A stretch of 64,000 nucleotides of DNA, taken from NCBI GenBank assembly GCA_025453675.1, contig JALOPW010000003.1:1-64000 (forward strand), in the 5' to 3' direction. This document shows, one piece after another, positions 25,973 to 34,178 of this stretch. The notes beneath the pieces are model-generated. The model did not search any database and was not told where the DNA came from. It worked only from the letters and a program-made list of their open reading frames with translations. Source of the DNA: Methanolinea sp. Its GTDB lineage: Archaea; Halobacteriota; Methanomicrobia; Methanomicrobiales; Methanospirillaceae. The position numbers were made by a program, and so were the translations under genes. Every line of letters starts with the position of its first letter. Position 1 is the stretch's first letter.

Positions 25973-26965
25973 TCACCGGGGAGGGAGCCTGAACGATCCC
26001 TGGGGAATAACCAGTTCAAACCTGGCGCCCTCCCCCGGGATACCAGTCTCCTGGATCTGAATGCCGGTGATCCCGAGGATCTCCCGGGATAAGAAAAGCC
26101 CGAATCCCGAGTGCTGGAAGTATTCCCGGTTAAAAATTGCAGTCTTTTTATCATGGGGGATACCCGCACCATCATCACAGCATGATATCACCAGATTGCC
26201 GTCACGTGTTCCGGACTCGAACCAGATCCTGGTGATTTTTCCTCCATGGCGGATGGCATTCTCCATGAGGTTGTAAAAGACCTTCTCGACCAGGGGGTCT
26301 GCAAATATCTCCACATCAGGAAGATCGATATCAATGCGGATATCCGACCTCTCTACCCTGCTTCGCACCTCCTTTATCAGGAGCGGAACCAAGAACCATC
26401 CTGGAGATTTTACCCCTACATCCTGGTAATCCCTGGTGAATTCTATCTGCTTCCTGATATTCTGTGCTGCCCTCATTTCAGCATTGATATAATCTTTCAT
26501 CCTGGGATCTTTGACATCGTCCAGGGAAAGTTCGAGGAATCCAAGGAGTGCGGTGAGGGAATTGAGAATATCGTGGCGCGTAATGCTGTTCAGCAGGTTC
26601 AATTTCCTGTTTGCTTGCTGAAGAGCGATTTCAGCCCGTTTCCTCTCTGAAATATCCCTTGGAATGCTGAGTATGGCAGGCTTTCCCTGGTACCTGATGA
26701 GTGTGGCATGTACTTCTGTGGGGATCAACTCCCCTGTCTTTGGCCGGTGCACTGTCTCGAAGAGGATTCTTCCCGCACCCTCCAGTTCACGAATTCTTTC
26801 CGCAACCAGAGATGCATATTCCGGTATATCGATATCCTGGATGTGCATGTGGATAAGTTCATCCCTGGAATAGCCAAGCCTCTTCTCTGCGGTGCTGTTC
26901 ACCTCCATGATCGCCCCCTTCATGTCATGAATCATGATGGGATCACCCCTGAATTCAAAGAGCAT
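25973..26965 (-). CDS. Histidine kinase, C-terminal part of a gene split by an in-frame TAG
   Basis: A 330-residue product from the ATG at 26965: a PAS domain (about 1-110), a HisKA-type helix with His131 in SITRHDILNSLTALLGFLE, and a HATPase domain with NAIRHGG, DDGAGIP and GFGLFLSREIL. It lies in the same reading frame as the upstream 27676-26975 frame. The two are separated only by TAG and three codons, and the residues around the stop (TSE, stop, KFRMLFE) read like the continuous start of a PAS repeat. The ATG lacks a ribosome binding site. So this is either a separately reinitiated kinase, a pseudogene half or a readthrough product. Confidence 0.75.
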   Translation of the reverse strand: MLFEFRGDPIMIHDMKGAIMEVNSTAEKRLGYSRDELIHMHIQDIDIPEYASLVAERIRELEGAGRILFETVHRPKTGELIPTEVHATLIRYQGKPAILSIPRDISERKRAEIALQQANRKLNLLNSITRHDILNSLTALLGFLELSLDDVKDPRMKDYINAEMRAAQNIRKQIEFTRDYQDVGVKSPGWFLVPLLIKEVRSRVERSDIRIDIDLPDVEIFADPLVEKVFYNLMENAIRHGGKITRIWFESGTRDGNLVISCCDDGAGIPHDKKTAIFNREYFQHSGFGLFLSREILGITGIQIQETGIPGEGARFELVIPQGSFRLPPR

Positions 26966-26974
26966 GCGAAACTT

Positions 26975-27676
26975 CTATTCGCTGGTTTTAATTGCCTCTT
27001 CAGCCCTTTTTCGAATGGAAATGTCCTGCAGGGTTACAGTCCCGATGCCATATTCCGCGGACCCGGTGGAGAAGAGCACAGTCCTTATGGTTCCGTCTTT
27101 GTGCCTGATCACCGCTTCAAAATGCTGGACGAATCCAGTCCCCCCAATGAAATATGACCCCATACCATCCCCTTGAATAAAAAGGTCCGGGACTTTGAAC
27201 GTGCACAGTTCCTCCATGGTGTACCCGGTAATCTCAAAAGATTGAGGATTTGCCTCGATGATCTCAAGTGTATCTTTCCTGTAGAGGAGAATACCTGATT
27301 CGGATGTGGAGAAGATGCCCTTATACCTGGATTTCTCCCTGGAAATGGTCTCTGAAAGATAGGTCACCAGCATCGCGATGAGGAGGAAGAAGAGGACCCG
27401 GACCATTCCCTGAAGCATAATATCGGGGGAAGAGAAAGTCAGTACAAGGGAAAAAAAGTAGATGCAGATAAGTCCGACAGAGAAATAAAGACCCTTTCTC
27501 TGGAAAAAATAGCAGGCCAGGATTATGGGGATATAGTAGGCATTCTGGTAGATGATGGTGATTCCGGAGTGGAGTGCGAGAATTGTCAACGCTACTATCC
27601 CAAGGGTAGTGACGGCTACCAAAAATAGAGGAATAAATGAGTGTTCGGGTTGAGAATTCCAGCCGGAAGTCTTCAT
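26975..27676 (-). CDS. Membrane and PAS sensor part of the same split kinase
   Basis: A 233-residue product with four hydrophobic segments (about 15-115, an MASE-like membrane sensor) and one PAS domain (about 118-228) that ends at AEEAIKTSE before a TAG stop. A complete protein would run on to the kinase module, 567 residues in all. On its own it has no output domain. A good TATA box lies about 37 bases upstream, so the locus may still be expressed. Confidence 0.75.
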   Translation of the reverse strand: MKTSGWNSQPEHSFIPLFLVAVTTLGIVALTILALHSGITIIYQNAYYIPIILACYFFQRKGLYFSVGLICIYFFSLVLTFSSPDIMLQGMVRVLFFLLIAMLVTYLSETISREKSRYKGIFSTSESGILLYRKDTLEIIEANPQSFEITGYTMEELCTFKVPDLFIQGDGMGSYFIGGTGFVQHFEAVIRHKDGTIRTVLFSTGSAEYGIGTVTLQDISIRKRAEEAIKTSE

Positions 27677-27705
27677 GCAGTCAGTTCTTACCGGTGTTGG
27701 AAGGA

Positions 27706-27720
27706 TTATTATATAAGTAT
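27706..27720 (-). promoter_or_regulatory. TATA box for the split kinase
   Basis: On the minus strand ATACTTATATAATAAT lies about 37 bases before the ATG at 27676, giving a short leader. It is among the clearest TATA elements in the window. Confidence 0.5.
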
Positions 27721-27870
27721 ACGTGTCACCAGGGGACTGCAGGAAACAGCCGCAAGGATCTCCTGGAAGGATATCCCCTCATCAGATCCAGTAACTGATG
27801 TGGGGGTGAATGCCCCCTTTCCGGTCCGTGATATGTTCACCGGATGGGAGGGTTTTTGAGTGGGATATGT

Positions 27871-28080
27871 TCACTTTGCTGATGATTCGGGTTCGAATCC
27901 CCTGGCAAATCCTCTCTTATAGAGGTTTTCATTCTGTTCCAGCCAACTGGCGGCATGGAGATACCCATTGTCTATGGCTTTCTGTATCACCTGGGAATAG
28001 TCAAGGGTGTAGTGAATTTCCCTGTTGATGGCGACCAGCTCACGGTAGACTTCAGGAGGAACTCTGACTTTCTCTATCAT
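27871..28080 (-). CDS. Small hypothetical protein
   Basis: A 69-residue helical protein beginning MIEKVRVPPEVYRELVAINR and ending RGFEPESSAK. The first 20 residues resemble ribbon-helix-helix-type or antitoxin-like N-termini, but no toxin gene is adjacent. A TTTAAGTAT element lies about 35 bases upstream on the minus strand. The function is unknown. Confidence 0.6.
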   Translation of the reverse strand: MIEKVRVPPEVYRELVAINREIHYTLDYSQVIQKAIDNGYLHAASWLEQNENLYKRGFARGFEPESSAK

Positions 28081-28187
28081 ATCAGGTCTTATTGGAAATT
28101 TTGACAGTATACATACTTAAACGCTGTTCATTCGGATTTTCGAAAATTTACATGATGTCTGGATCCCCATTTCAATGATCCCGGGAA

Positions 28188-28262
28188 GCATGAAACGCAT
28201 ATGATATCGTCAGGTCACATGCTCTCCTGGTGAAAACCGCGGATGCGGTTTTCATGCCAAAA
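28188..28262 (-). repeat. Dispersed hairpin repeat, copy E (inverted, partial)
   Basis: It includes the tail (GAAACGCATATGA, TCACATG) and hairpin 3, with a 10-base stem TGAAAACCGC/GCGGTTTTCA (28231-28254). It has the same orientation as copy D and lacks hairpins 1 and 2. Confidence 0.7.
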
Positions 28263-28662
28263 ATGCCAGGATATGAACATTCCAACCATTACACTGGATA
28301 ATTTGCCTCCTCGCTGTTTTGTGTGGGGAGACTGAATCGAGGTTGTTATTTGCATACCAATTCAGTCACTCCAACCGCCGCCGCTTTTCGTGTATGGTAC
28401 ATGGTTTCAGGATAACCCTCCCATCAAGGAAAATCCATTGGCAGCCGAAGTGCTGCCTCAGTTTCGAAAGGTGGAACTTTCCCGGCAATTTCGGGGGCGG
28501 CGGCCCGGCATTGCATATGGGGGTGTGGGGGCGGACAGCCCCAACAATTTGTATCCGGTTCATCAATCCTTCCCACAACAGATGCCGAAGAGCCGATAAT
28601 TTTAAGGGGAAGATCTATTTTCAGGTAATTTGAGTGCAGCCGAAAAATTGGAGAAGAAGAAG
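28263..28662. other. Intergenic stretch before tRNA-Glu, no gene seen
   Basis: Frames on both strands are short and mutually overlapping, with no start signals. I see G/C-rich and AT-rich blocks (TTTTAAGGGG near 28603) but no domain, repeat or RNA structure. It lies downstream of the tRNA gene. Confidence 0.35.
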
Positions 28663-28737
28663 TGCTGCTATGGGGATTCGAACCCCAGTCGCCGGCGTGA
28701 AAGGCCGGCATGATTGGCCGGACTACACTATAGCAGC
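28663..28737 (-). tRNA. tRNA-Glu (anticodon UUC)
   Basis: The minus strand folds into a complete cloverleaf: acceptor arms GCTGCTA and TAGCAGC pair perfectly, the anticodon stem CCGGC/GCCGG holds the loop CTTTCAC with anticodon TTC, and the T arm is GGGTTCGAATCCC. The D-arm region GTGTAGTCCGGCCAATCAT is typical of archaeal tRNA-Glu. The 3' CCA is not encoded, and there is no intron. Confidence 0.95.
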
Positions 28738-28806
28738 AATTGCTCTTTTTTATAGGTTGTTCACGGTAAAAAGAGTTGTGGAGCCGGTTGTCTGGAGAGA
28801 ACCCAT

Positions 28807-29673
28807 TCAATAGACCGGGGTGCCTTCTTTCTCGGTGACGGTCTTGAAGGCAGCCATCAGCTGACGGGTGATGGGGCCTGGCCGGCCGGATCCGATGCTC
28901 CTTCCATCGATGAGGACGATGGGAGCAACCTCTGCGGCAGTCCCGGTGACAAAGACCTCGTCTGCAGTGTAGAGGTCAAAATAACCGAGATTTGTCTCAT
29001 GGACCGGGATCCCGAGATGAGCGGCAATCTCCAGCACCACCAAGCGGGTGATCCCTCTCAGGTTGTTCAGGGTGGGAGGTGTCAGGATAACCCCGTTCTT
29101 TACGATATAGATGTTGTCGCCTGATCCCTCTGAGATGTTCCCCTGCATGTCGAACATGATGGCCTCGTCCCCACCCTTGCAGTTGGCCTCGATCTTGGCC
29201 AGGATGTTGTTTAAGTAGTTGAGAGACTTCACGTTTGGCGGCAGGGAGCAGCAGGGGTTCCTCCTGATAGAGACCGTCACGCCGCGGAGCCCCTTCTCAT
29301 AGAGGTCCCCATACATGGCCCCCCATTCGGTAGCGATGATGATAACGGTAGCCTTCGGGCATTTCGTGGGACAGAGCCCGAGGTCCCCCACCCCCCGGGT
29401 GACGAGAGGCCGGATATATGCATTCTTCAGGTCGTTCTTTCGACAGGTATCCACAATGGCCCGGGTCATCTCTTCCTTGCTCATGGGAATACAGAGGTCG
29501 ATGGTCTTCGCCGAGTCGTAGAGCCGGTCCAAATGTTCGGGGAGCCGGAATATACGCCCGTTGTACATACGTATCCCCTCGAAGACCCCGTCCCCATAGA
29601 GGAGGCCGTGGTCGAAGACAGAGATCTTGGCCTCCTCTTTTGGATAGAACTTCCCGTCGATATACACAAACAT
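28807..29673 (-). CDS. ilvE: Branched-chain amino acid aminotransferase
   Basis: A 288-residue class IV PLP aminotransferase that transfers amino groups between glutamate and the oxo acids of Val, Leu and Ile. Family features are the start [33 protein letters not shown], the PLP lysine in KSLNYLNN, and [17 protein letters not shown]. It has the usual length. It lies 45 bases downstream of cfbB on the same strand and may be read from the same transcript. The leu genes at 48-51 kb belong to the same pathway. Confidence 0.92.
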   Translation of the reverse strand: MFVYIDGKFYPKEEAKISVFDHGLLYGDGVFEGIRMYNGRIFRLPEHLDRLYDSAKTIDLCIPMSKEEMTRAIVDTCRKNDLKNAYIRPLVTRGVGDLGLCPTKCPKATVIIIATEWGAMYGDLYEKGLRGVTVSIRRNPCCSLPPNVKSLNYLNNILAKIEANCKGGDEAIMFDMQGNISEGSGDNIYIVKNGVILTPPTLNNLRGITRLVVLEIAAHLGIPVHETNLGYFDLYTADEVFVTGTAAEVAPIVLIDGRSIGSGRPGPITRQLMAAFKTVTEKEGTPVY

Positions 29674-29718
29674 GAGATGAATGTTTATTCTCCTGGTATT
29701 TTTTACCTGCTGATTGAT

Positions 29719-31101
29719 TCAGGCATTCCTGGCCTGCCGGCAGGTGGCGAGGAATTGCAGGAACATGGGGAGGCTTGCCACAGGATGGAGATGGGTATAA
29801 CTTCCGATGGTCCTGTCCAGCAAGGCGCCGTCAGCTCCCCTGGAGATACCCTCGCCCCTGGAGAGGGAATAGACAAACTGTGTGCCCGGGTGAAGGGAAA
29901 CATCTGAATAATGGAACTCGTGCCCCCTGAAACAGTGATCCCCCATGGGAGAGCCGGGCAGGCTCCTCCCCTCCACATACGCGACCACCCTCCTGGCAGG
30001 CATGGTGGTCTTTCCGTGGAAGATACCACACATGGGGTGGCGTACTTCCTCCTTCTGCCCGCGCCAGCCCGCGTTCAGGACGATCTCGTCAGTAAGGTAC
30101 ATCAGCCCCCCGCACTCGGCATAGACAGGGACGCCCTGTGCGGAGGCTTCGCGAAGATCCCGTTTCATGTTGACATTTGCGGCAAGACCCGGGAGGAAGA
30201 GCTCAGGGTATCCCCCTCCAAAGATATAGCCATCGGCCTCTGGAAGCGGGTCACGGAGCGGGCTGAAGAACACGGTGCTGGCCCCCCCTGCGTGCAGGAC
30301 ATCAAAGAGGTCGGCATAATAGAAATTGAACGCCTCGTCAAACGCAATGCCAATCGTGAGGTCGGGGTCTTTTCTCGGTGCAAAAAGACCAGATGATGGT
30401 GCCGCTCGTGTGACGGTACAGGCCACAGAGAGGAGCTGGTCAAGGTTTACGTGCTCTCCAATCCTTTCTGTCACAATTAGTATCCTGTCTTGAAAGTCCC
30501 GGTTCTCCTGCCCCTCCCGGTAGGGCATCAAGCCGAGGTGGCGCATGGCCAGTTCCATCTCGGCCATGCGGGGGATTGCCCCGATCACCGGGATGCCGCA
30601 ATAATGCTCAATAGCAGTGCTTGCCTTCTTGATATGCTTCTCTCCCGCCACATTGTTCAGGATGACTCCGGCAATCCTGATCTGAGGATCGAATCCCTGG
30701 AATCCCCTGACCAGTGCAGCGGCACTCCTGGTGATACTCCGGGCATTCACCACCAGCACAACAGGGAGATCCAGGATCCTCGCCACCGAGGCGCTGCTCC
30801 CGCTCTCATCCAGGGCTTCAGCCCCCTCGTAGAGCCCTCGCACGCCCTCAACGAGAGCCAGGTCGGCACCGGTGCAGCCATGGTCGAATATCGTATGCAC
30901 CTGGCTCTCGTCCATGACATAGGTATCCAGGTTGCGGCAGGGGCGTCCGGTGACCCCGGAGAGGTAGGAGGGATCTATATAATCCATTCCCACCTTGAAG
31001 GTCTGGACAGTCATTTTCCGGGAGAGGAGTGCGGCAATTGCCAGGGTAATGCTGGTCTTCCCGCTCCCTGAACGGTCCCCGGCAATCATCAGGGCTCTCA
31101 T
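29719..31101 (-). CDS. cfbB: Ni-sirohydrochlorin a,c-diamide synthase CfbB
   Basis: A 460-residue enzyme of the CobB/CbiA family. The N-terminal domain has the P-loop GDRSGSGKTS and the C-terminal glutaminase domain carries the cysteine in VPVYAECGGLMYL. It amidates the a and c acetate side chains of Ni-sirohydrochlorin with glutamine and ATP. The cobyrinate diamide synthase CbiA is similar, but linkage to cfbA, cfbE and cfbD points to F430 synthesis. The start overlaps the cfbD stop by four bases. Confidence 0.9.
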   Translation of the reverse strand: MRALMIAGDRSGSGKTSITLAIAALLSRKMTVQTFKVGMDYIDPSYLSGVTGRPCRNLDTYVMDESQVHTIFDHGCTGADLALVEGVRGLYEGAEALDESGSSASVARILDLPVVLVVNARSITRSAAALVRGFQGFDPQIRIAGVILNNVAGEKHIKKASTAIEHYCGIPVIGAIPRMAEMELAMRHLGLMPYREGQENRDFQDRILIVTERIGEHVNLDQLLSVACTVTRAAPSSGLFAPRKDPDLTIGIAFDEAFNFYYADLFDVLHAGGASTVFFSPLRDPLPEADGYIFGGGYPELFLPGLAANVNMKRDLREASAQGVPVYAECGGLMYLTDEIVLNAGWRGQKEEVRHPMCGIFHGKTTMPARRVVAYVEGRSLPGSPMGDHCFRGHEFHYSDVSLHPGTQFVYSLSRGEGISRGADGALLDRTIGSYTHLHPVASLPMFLQFLATCRQARNA

Positions 31102-32177
31102 GCCATGCTCCGCACCACTGCACCGAGTTCGCTCTCCACGATCTGCTGGACACCCAGGGTCCGGGGGTGGAGATCCACCTCCACCACCACATAGCGATGC
31201 CCAGTCTCCCTCAGCGGCTCAACCTGCCGGGGACCGTTGGTGACCGAGATACACTCCACCCCTTCCAGGTAGTGTGGGGGGATGGCATGCGGTACACCGA
31301 CAATGAACGCAAATTCAGGTGAAAGCGCCCTGATCTGTTCCCCGAGCGCATCACCATTGGCTCCATACTCGTCAAGCGCCCCGCAGAGTGTGGGGATAAG
31401 CCCCTTGTCCCGCAGTTCATCTCTTATTCGCCGGCAATCCTGCCTCACTTTGGGGAGGCCCCTCTCTTCCAGGTTGGCGATATAGGTGACGCGGGCATCG
31501 GGGCAGACCTGGTGCAGCGCCAGCAGCTCATCGGCGAACATGTAGGCCGTCTCTTTCTTGGCATTCATGATGGCAACTCCCCGCCTGCCGCTTCGCGCAA
31601 GGTTCAGGAGTCGTTCGGCTGCCAGATGCTTTAAGTCACCCCGGGAGGGCTCGATATATGGCCTGGATGCCGCCCCCCTGAGCCTCTCCACCTCGTTCGC
31701 ACTGGCAAGGAGCATCTTCTGCCGGTTCAGTTCAGCTTCACTTATCCAGCCAGCTGCGGCGGCAGGCTCGAGTGTGGCAATAACCCCCTCGATATTCTCC
31801 GGGAACCCTGCGTGGATCTCTACTGAAATGGTGGGGGTTGAGATACCTGCGTTTCCTATCGCGGACTGGAGATCCTCCCCGATGATCATGGATACGCATG
31901 TCCCGACCACTGCCATTCTGCGGGGAGAAAATGTCTTTTCAGCGTACCTGAGCACCGCCTCCAGGGGCTGCTGGCCGCCGAAGATAAACTCATGATCGGC
32001 AAGCGAGGTGGTCAGGACCCGCATCCCATCCTCCTCCAGGAGCCGGGCATGCTTGAAGGAACATCCCGATGGGCCGTGCAGGATAGCGACATCCACATCC
32101 AGGTCTCTTGCGGTATAGAGGGCCGCAACGATGGAACTGGGCCGCGGCTGCATGTACTTCATAGGATTCACCGCCAT
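31098..32177 (-). CDS. cfbD: Ni-sirohydrochlorin a,c-diamide reductive cyclase subunit CfbD
   Basis: A 359-residue NifD-like protein. With the NifH-like CfbC it carries out the reduction and lactam ring formation that give seco-F430. It keeps two of the three nitrogenase-type cysteines, Cys39 in HGPSGC and Cys94 in GTCVSMIIGED, while the N-terminal one is absent. That is the CfbD pattern of a homodimer with one 4Fe-4S cluster. It overlaps cfbE by ten bases and cfbB by four. Its reductase partner CfbC is not in this operon. Confidence 0.9.
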   Translation of the reverse strand: MAVNPMKYMQPRPSSIVAALYTARDLDVDVAILHGPSGCSFKHARLLEEDGMRVLTTSLADHEFIFGGQQPLEAVLRYAEKTFSPRRMAVVGTCVSMIIGEDLQSAIGNAGISTPTISVEIHAGFPENIEGVIATLEPAAAAGWISEAELNRQKMLLASANEVERLRGAASRPYIEPSRGDLKHLAAERLLNLARSGRRGVAIMNAKKETAYMFADELLALHQVCPDARVTYIANLEERGLPKVRQDCRRIRDELRDKGLIPTLCGALDEYGANGDALGEQIRALSPEFAFIVGVPHAIPPHYLEGVECISVTNGPRQVEPLRETGHRYVVVEVDLHPRTLGVQQIVESELGAVVRSMA

Positions 32178-33376
32178 GTCTTCACCGCGAGCACCACCAT
32201 CCGTCCTTTCGCCTCCTTCAAAGCCAGGGCCTCGCCTTCTGCGAGGCTGTTACACCACTCGATGTGCAGATCGTTCTGTAAGGAAGAGAATATATGAGTG
32301 TCATATCCCTGCCCCACCAGGATGACATTGTCCGGCCGCTCCGACTGTACCACTCCCACGATGTCTTCTGCGGGAAATCCCTCGCAGATTGCCCCATCCT
32401 CCTTGCCGATGACAAGGGTGAGTGGGCCCCTGAAACCAGATGCCCGCCTGGCGAACCGTATAGCCTCTCTCGCCGTCAGGGCACAGGTTCCGGAGTTGGA
32501 ATCATCCACTACCGCGGTGTCACCATGCCACGAGAATGCCATCCTTCCCTTGAGTGAGGAGAACGTGGAGAGGGGTGACGGATCCAGACCCATGATGCAG
32601 GCAGCAGCAGCAGCGAGGGCAATCGGATTCCGGTAAGCTTCGGTCTCAAGGAGAGGGTTGGAAAATTTCCCCCGAATCCCCTCCCAGGTATACCTGCATA
32701 CGTCACCATCCACGCTGGCGATATCGTCCGCCGGCACCGTATTGCCACCAAGAACCGTTCCCGGTGGGGTGATTATCCTCGGGAGCAGAGACCCGGAGCG
32801 GAGCTTCTCCCCCAGCGCATCCTTCTCTCCTCCGGCAAAGCGATACGTGTCCCCGGAGGTCAGGATACCCAGTTGACCGGCACCAATGAACCCGAGCGAG
32901 ATCTCCGCAATCATCCATCCGCCAACAGTATGAGCGGCAGAAGCGGCTTTGATAAGAGATGCCGGGGTGATCCCGTCATGTCCGTGGAGATTCTTCCCGG
33001 GAAAGGAGACGGTTCCCATTGAGGTATGGAGAACGCCAGGGCCTTTCATCAGGTGGGCCAGCGCATGGGCCGTGGTGGTCTTTCCCCGGGCGCCGGTAAT
33101 CTCGACCAGGGGGGAAGGGAGTTCTCTTCCCATTACCCACCTCACTGCCTGGTGATGGGTGACCGCAGGTGCGGGAATTGACCTGAGCAGAGGATATCCC
33201 GGGTACAGGTGCACCGGTGCGATCACGAGGTCATAGTCCGATCTCTCCGCAGAACGGGGACTTATTCCTTCTTTTCCCCGATACACATCCACCATCTCCA
33301 CCAAGTACCCGCGCTCCAGCAGTGCCCTGGCTATGATCTTCCCCCCGTGGATGGTATCCAGTACCAGGATTCGCAT
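32168..33376 (-). CDS. cfbE: Coenzyme F430 synthetase CfbE (MurF-like)
   Basis: A 402-residue Mur-ligase-like ATP-dependent enzyme that closes the six-membered carbocyclic ring of F430 (15,17(3)-seco-F430-17(3)-acid to F430). The P-loop is EITGARGKTTTAHALAH (about 112-128). The central region includes HGDTAVVDDSNSGTCALTAREA as in Mur ligases. Linked genes place it in F430 synthesis and not in cell-wall synthesis. The start lies four bases downstream of the cfbA stop. Confidence 0.88.
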   Translation of the reverse strand: MRILVLDTIHGGKIIARALLERGYLVEMVDVYRGKEGISPRSAERSDYDLVIAPVHLYPGYPLLRSIPAPAVTHHQAVRWVMGRELPSPLVEITGARGKTTTAHALAHLMKGPGVLHTSMGTVSFPGKNLHGHDGITPASLIKAASAAHTVGGWMIAEISLGFIGAGQLGILTSGDTYRFAGGEKDALGEKLRSGSLLPRIITPPGTVLGGNTVPADDIASVDGDVCRYTWEGIRGKFSNPLLETEAYRNPIALAAAAACIMGLDPSPLSTFSSLKGRMAFSWHGDTAVVDDSNSGTCALTAREAIRFARRASGFRGPLTLVIGKEDGAICEGFPAEDIVGVVQSERPDNVILVGQGYDTHIFSSLQNDLHIEWCNSLAEGEALALKEAKGRMVVLAVKTWR

Positions 33377-33380
33377 ACCT

Positions 33381-33782
33381 TCACAGTGTCGAGAGGGCCC
33401 GTTCGGCGTTCTTGACCATCAGTTCTGCGAGCAGGGGGTCGCTTCCGATGGGGTCTGCATAAAGGAGCGGAATGGTGCGCCCATTCAAAGTAAAAAATCC
33501 TTTGTTCTTCCCCTCCTCGAGGCCGATTACTGCAGGGATGTCCTTGACGATATGTACCCCCTTTGCAAGGAACAGGGGCACCACTACCAGGACATCGATA
33601 GCCTCTTTCTGGAACTCTGCCATCGTCTCCTCGATGCTTGGAGAATTCATGTTCATGAACCCGCATTTGACAATAAATCCGGGGTATTTCCCTGCAATGA
33701 GGCGGGCAGTATTCTCCACCAGGTCCTTATTATACGGGAGTTTGCTTCCATGTCCTACCAGTAACAGTCCCTTCTTACTCAT
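33381..33782 (-). CDS. cfbA: Sirohydrochlorin nickelochelatase CfbA
   Basis: A 133-residue short-type chelatase of the CbiX-S/CfbA family that inserts nickel into sirohydrochlorin as the first dedicated F430 step. The catalytic histidines are those in LLVGHGSKLPYNKDL and in FLAKGVHIVKDIP. It leads the cfbA-E-D-B operon. Cobalt insertion for B12 is a known side activity of the family. Confidence 0.92.
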   Translation of the reverse strand: MSKKGLLLVGHGSKLPYNKDLVENTARLIAGKYPGFIVKCGFMNMNSPSIEETMAEFQKEAIDVLVVVPLFLAKGVHIVKDIPAVIGLEEGKNKGFFTLNGRTIPLLYADPIGSDPLLAELMVKNAERALSTL

Positions 33783-34178
33783 ATGCTCATAAGTAGTACT
33801 GGCAGGGGTAAAATGATTACCGGTTTTCCCTGCACGCGCGTTTTCCAGGGGAGGGGAATGTATTGGCCAATCCCCGGGAATGGCTCTCTATTGAATTATA
33901 TGACACCTTCCGGGGGTATTTAATGAATTTTGGAATGGGATGTGTCGAGTAAGGCCTCATGAACGTTCTTTCACGGGGATGTTGGTTATTCTCGGTTGTT
34001 AACCCTGTATGCGCATTTGTATGGGGGGATATCCTAAATCGAGCCTTATTTGGAGCCCGATAATATGCGTGGCAGAGGGAAATAAGTCAAGACTGGATAT
34101 CCAACTTTTTATAACCATGAAAAATCATATTTATAAGAACTTCGGAGACCCCGGGCTTTCGAAGACGAGAGTTCTTTC
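33783..34178. other. Divergent promoter region between cfbA and marker 9
   Basis: This stretch separates two divergent operons. ATTATATGAC (about 33895-33904) is AT-rich on both strands, and the region holds two TATA-like elements on the plus side, TTTTTATAACC (about 34106) and ATATTTATAAG (34127-34137). No gene is seen. Confidence 0.4.
34127..34137 (+). promoter_or_regulatory. TATA box for the marker-9 operon
   Basis: ATATTTATAAG lies about 45 bases before the ATG at 34179, which would give a leader of about 20 bases. A second, weaker TTTTTATAACC lies 20 bases further upstream. Confidence 0.45.

Noticed and set aside
27885-27902. T-arm-like GGGTTCGAATCCC that could mark a second tRNA
   Set aside because: No acceptor, D or anticodon arm can be built around it, and it lies inside the C-terminus of the 27871-28080 gene on the minus strand.
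6408-28262. The repeat family as a CRISPR array or insertion sequence
   Set aside because: Copies are far apart, vary in sequence, have no spacer pattern, and no transposase or cas gene is nearby.
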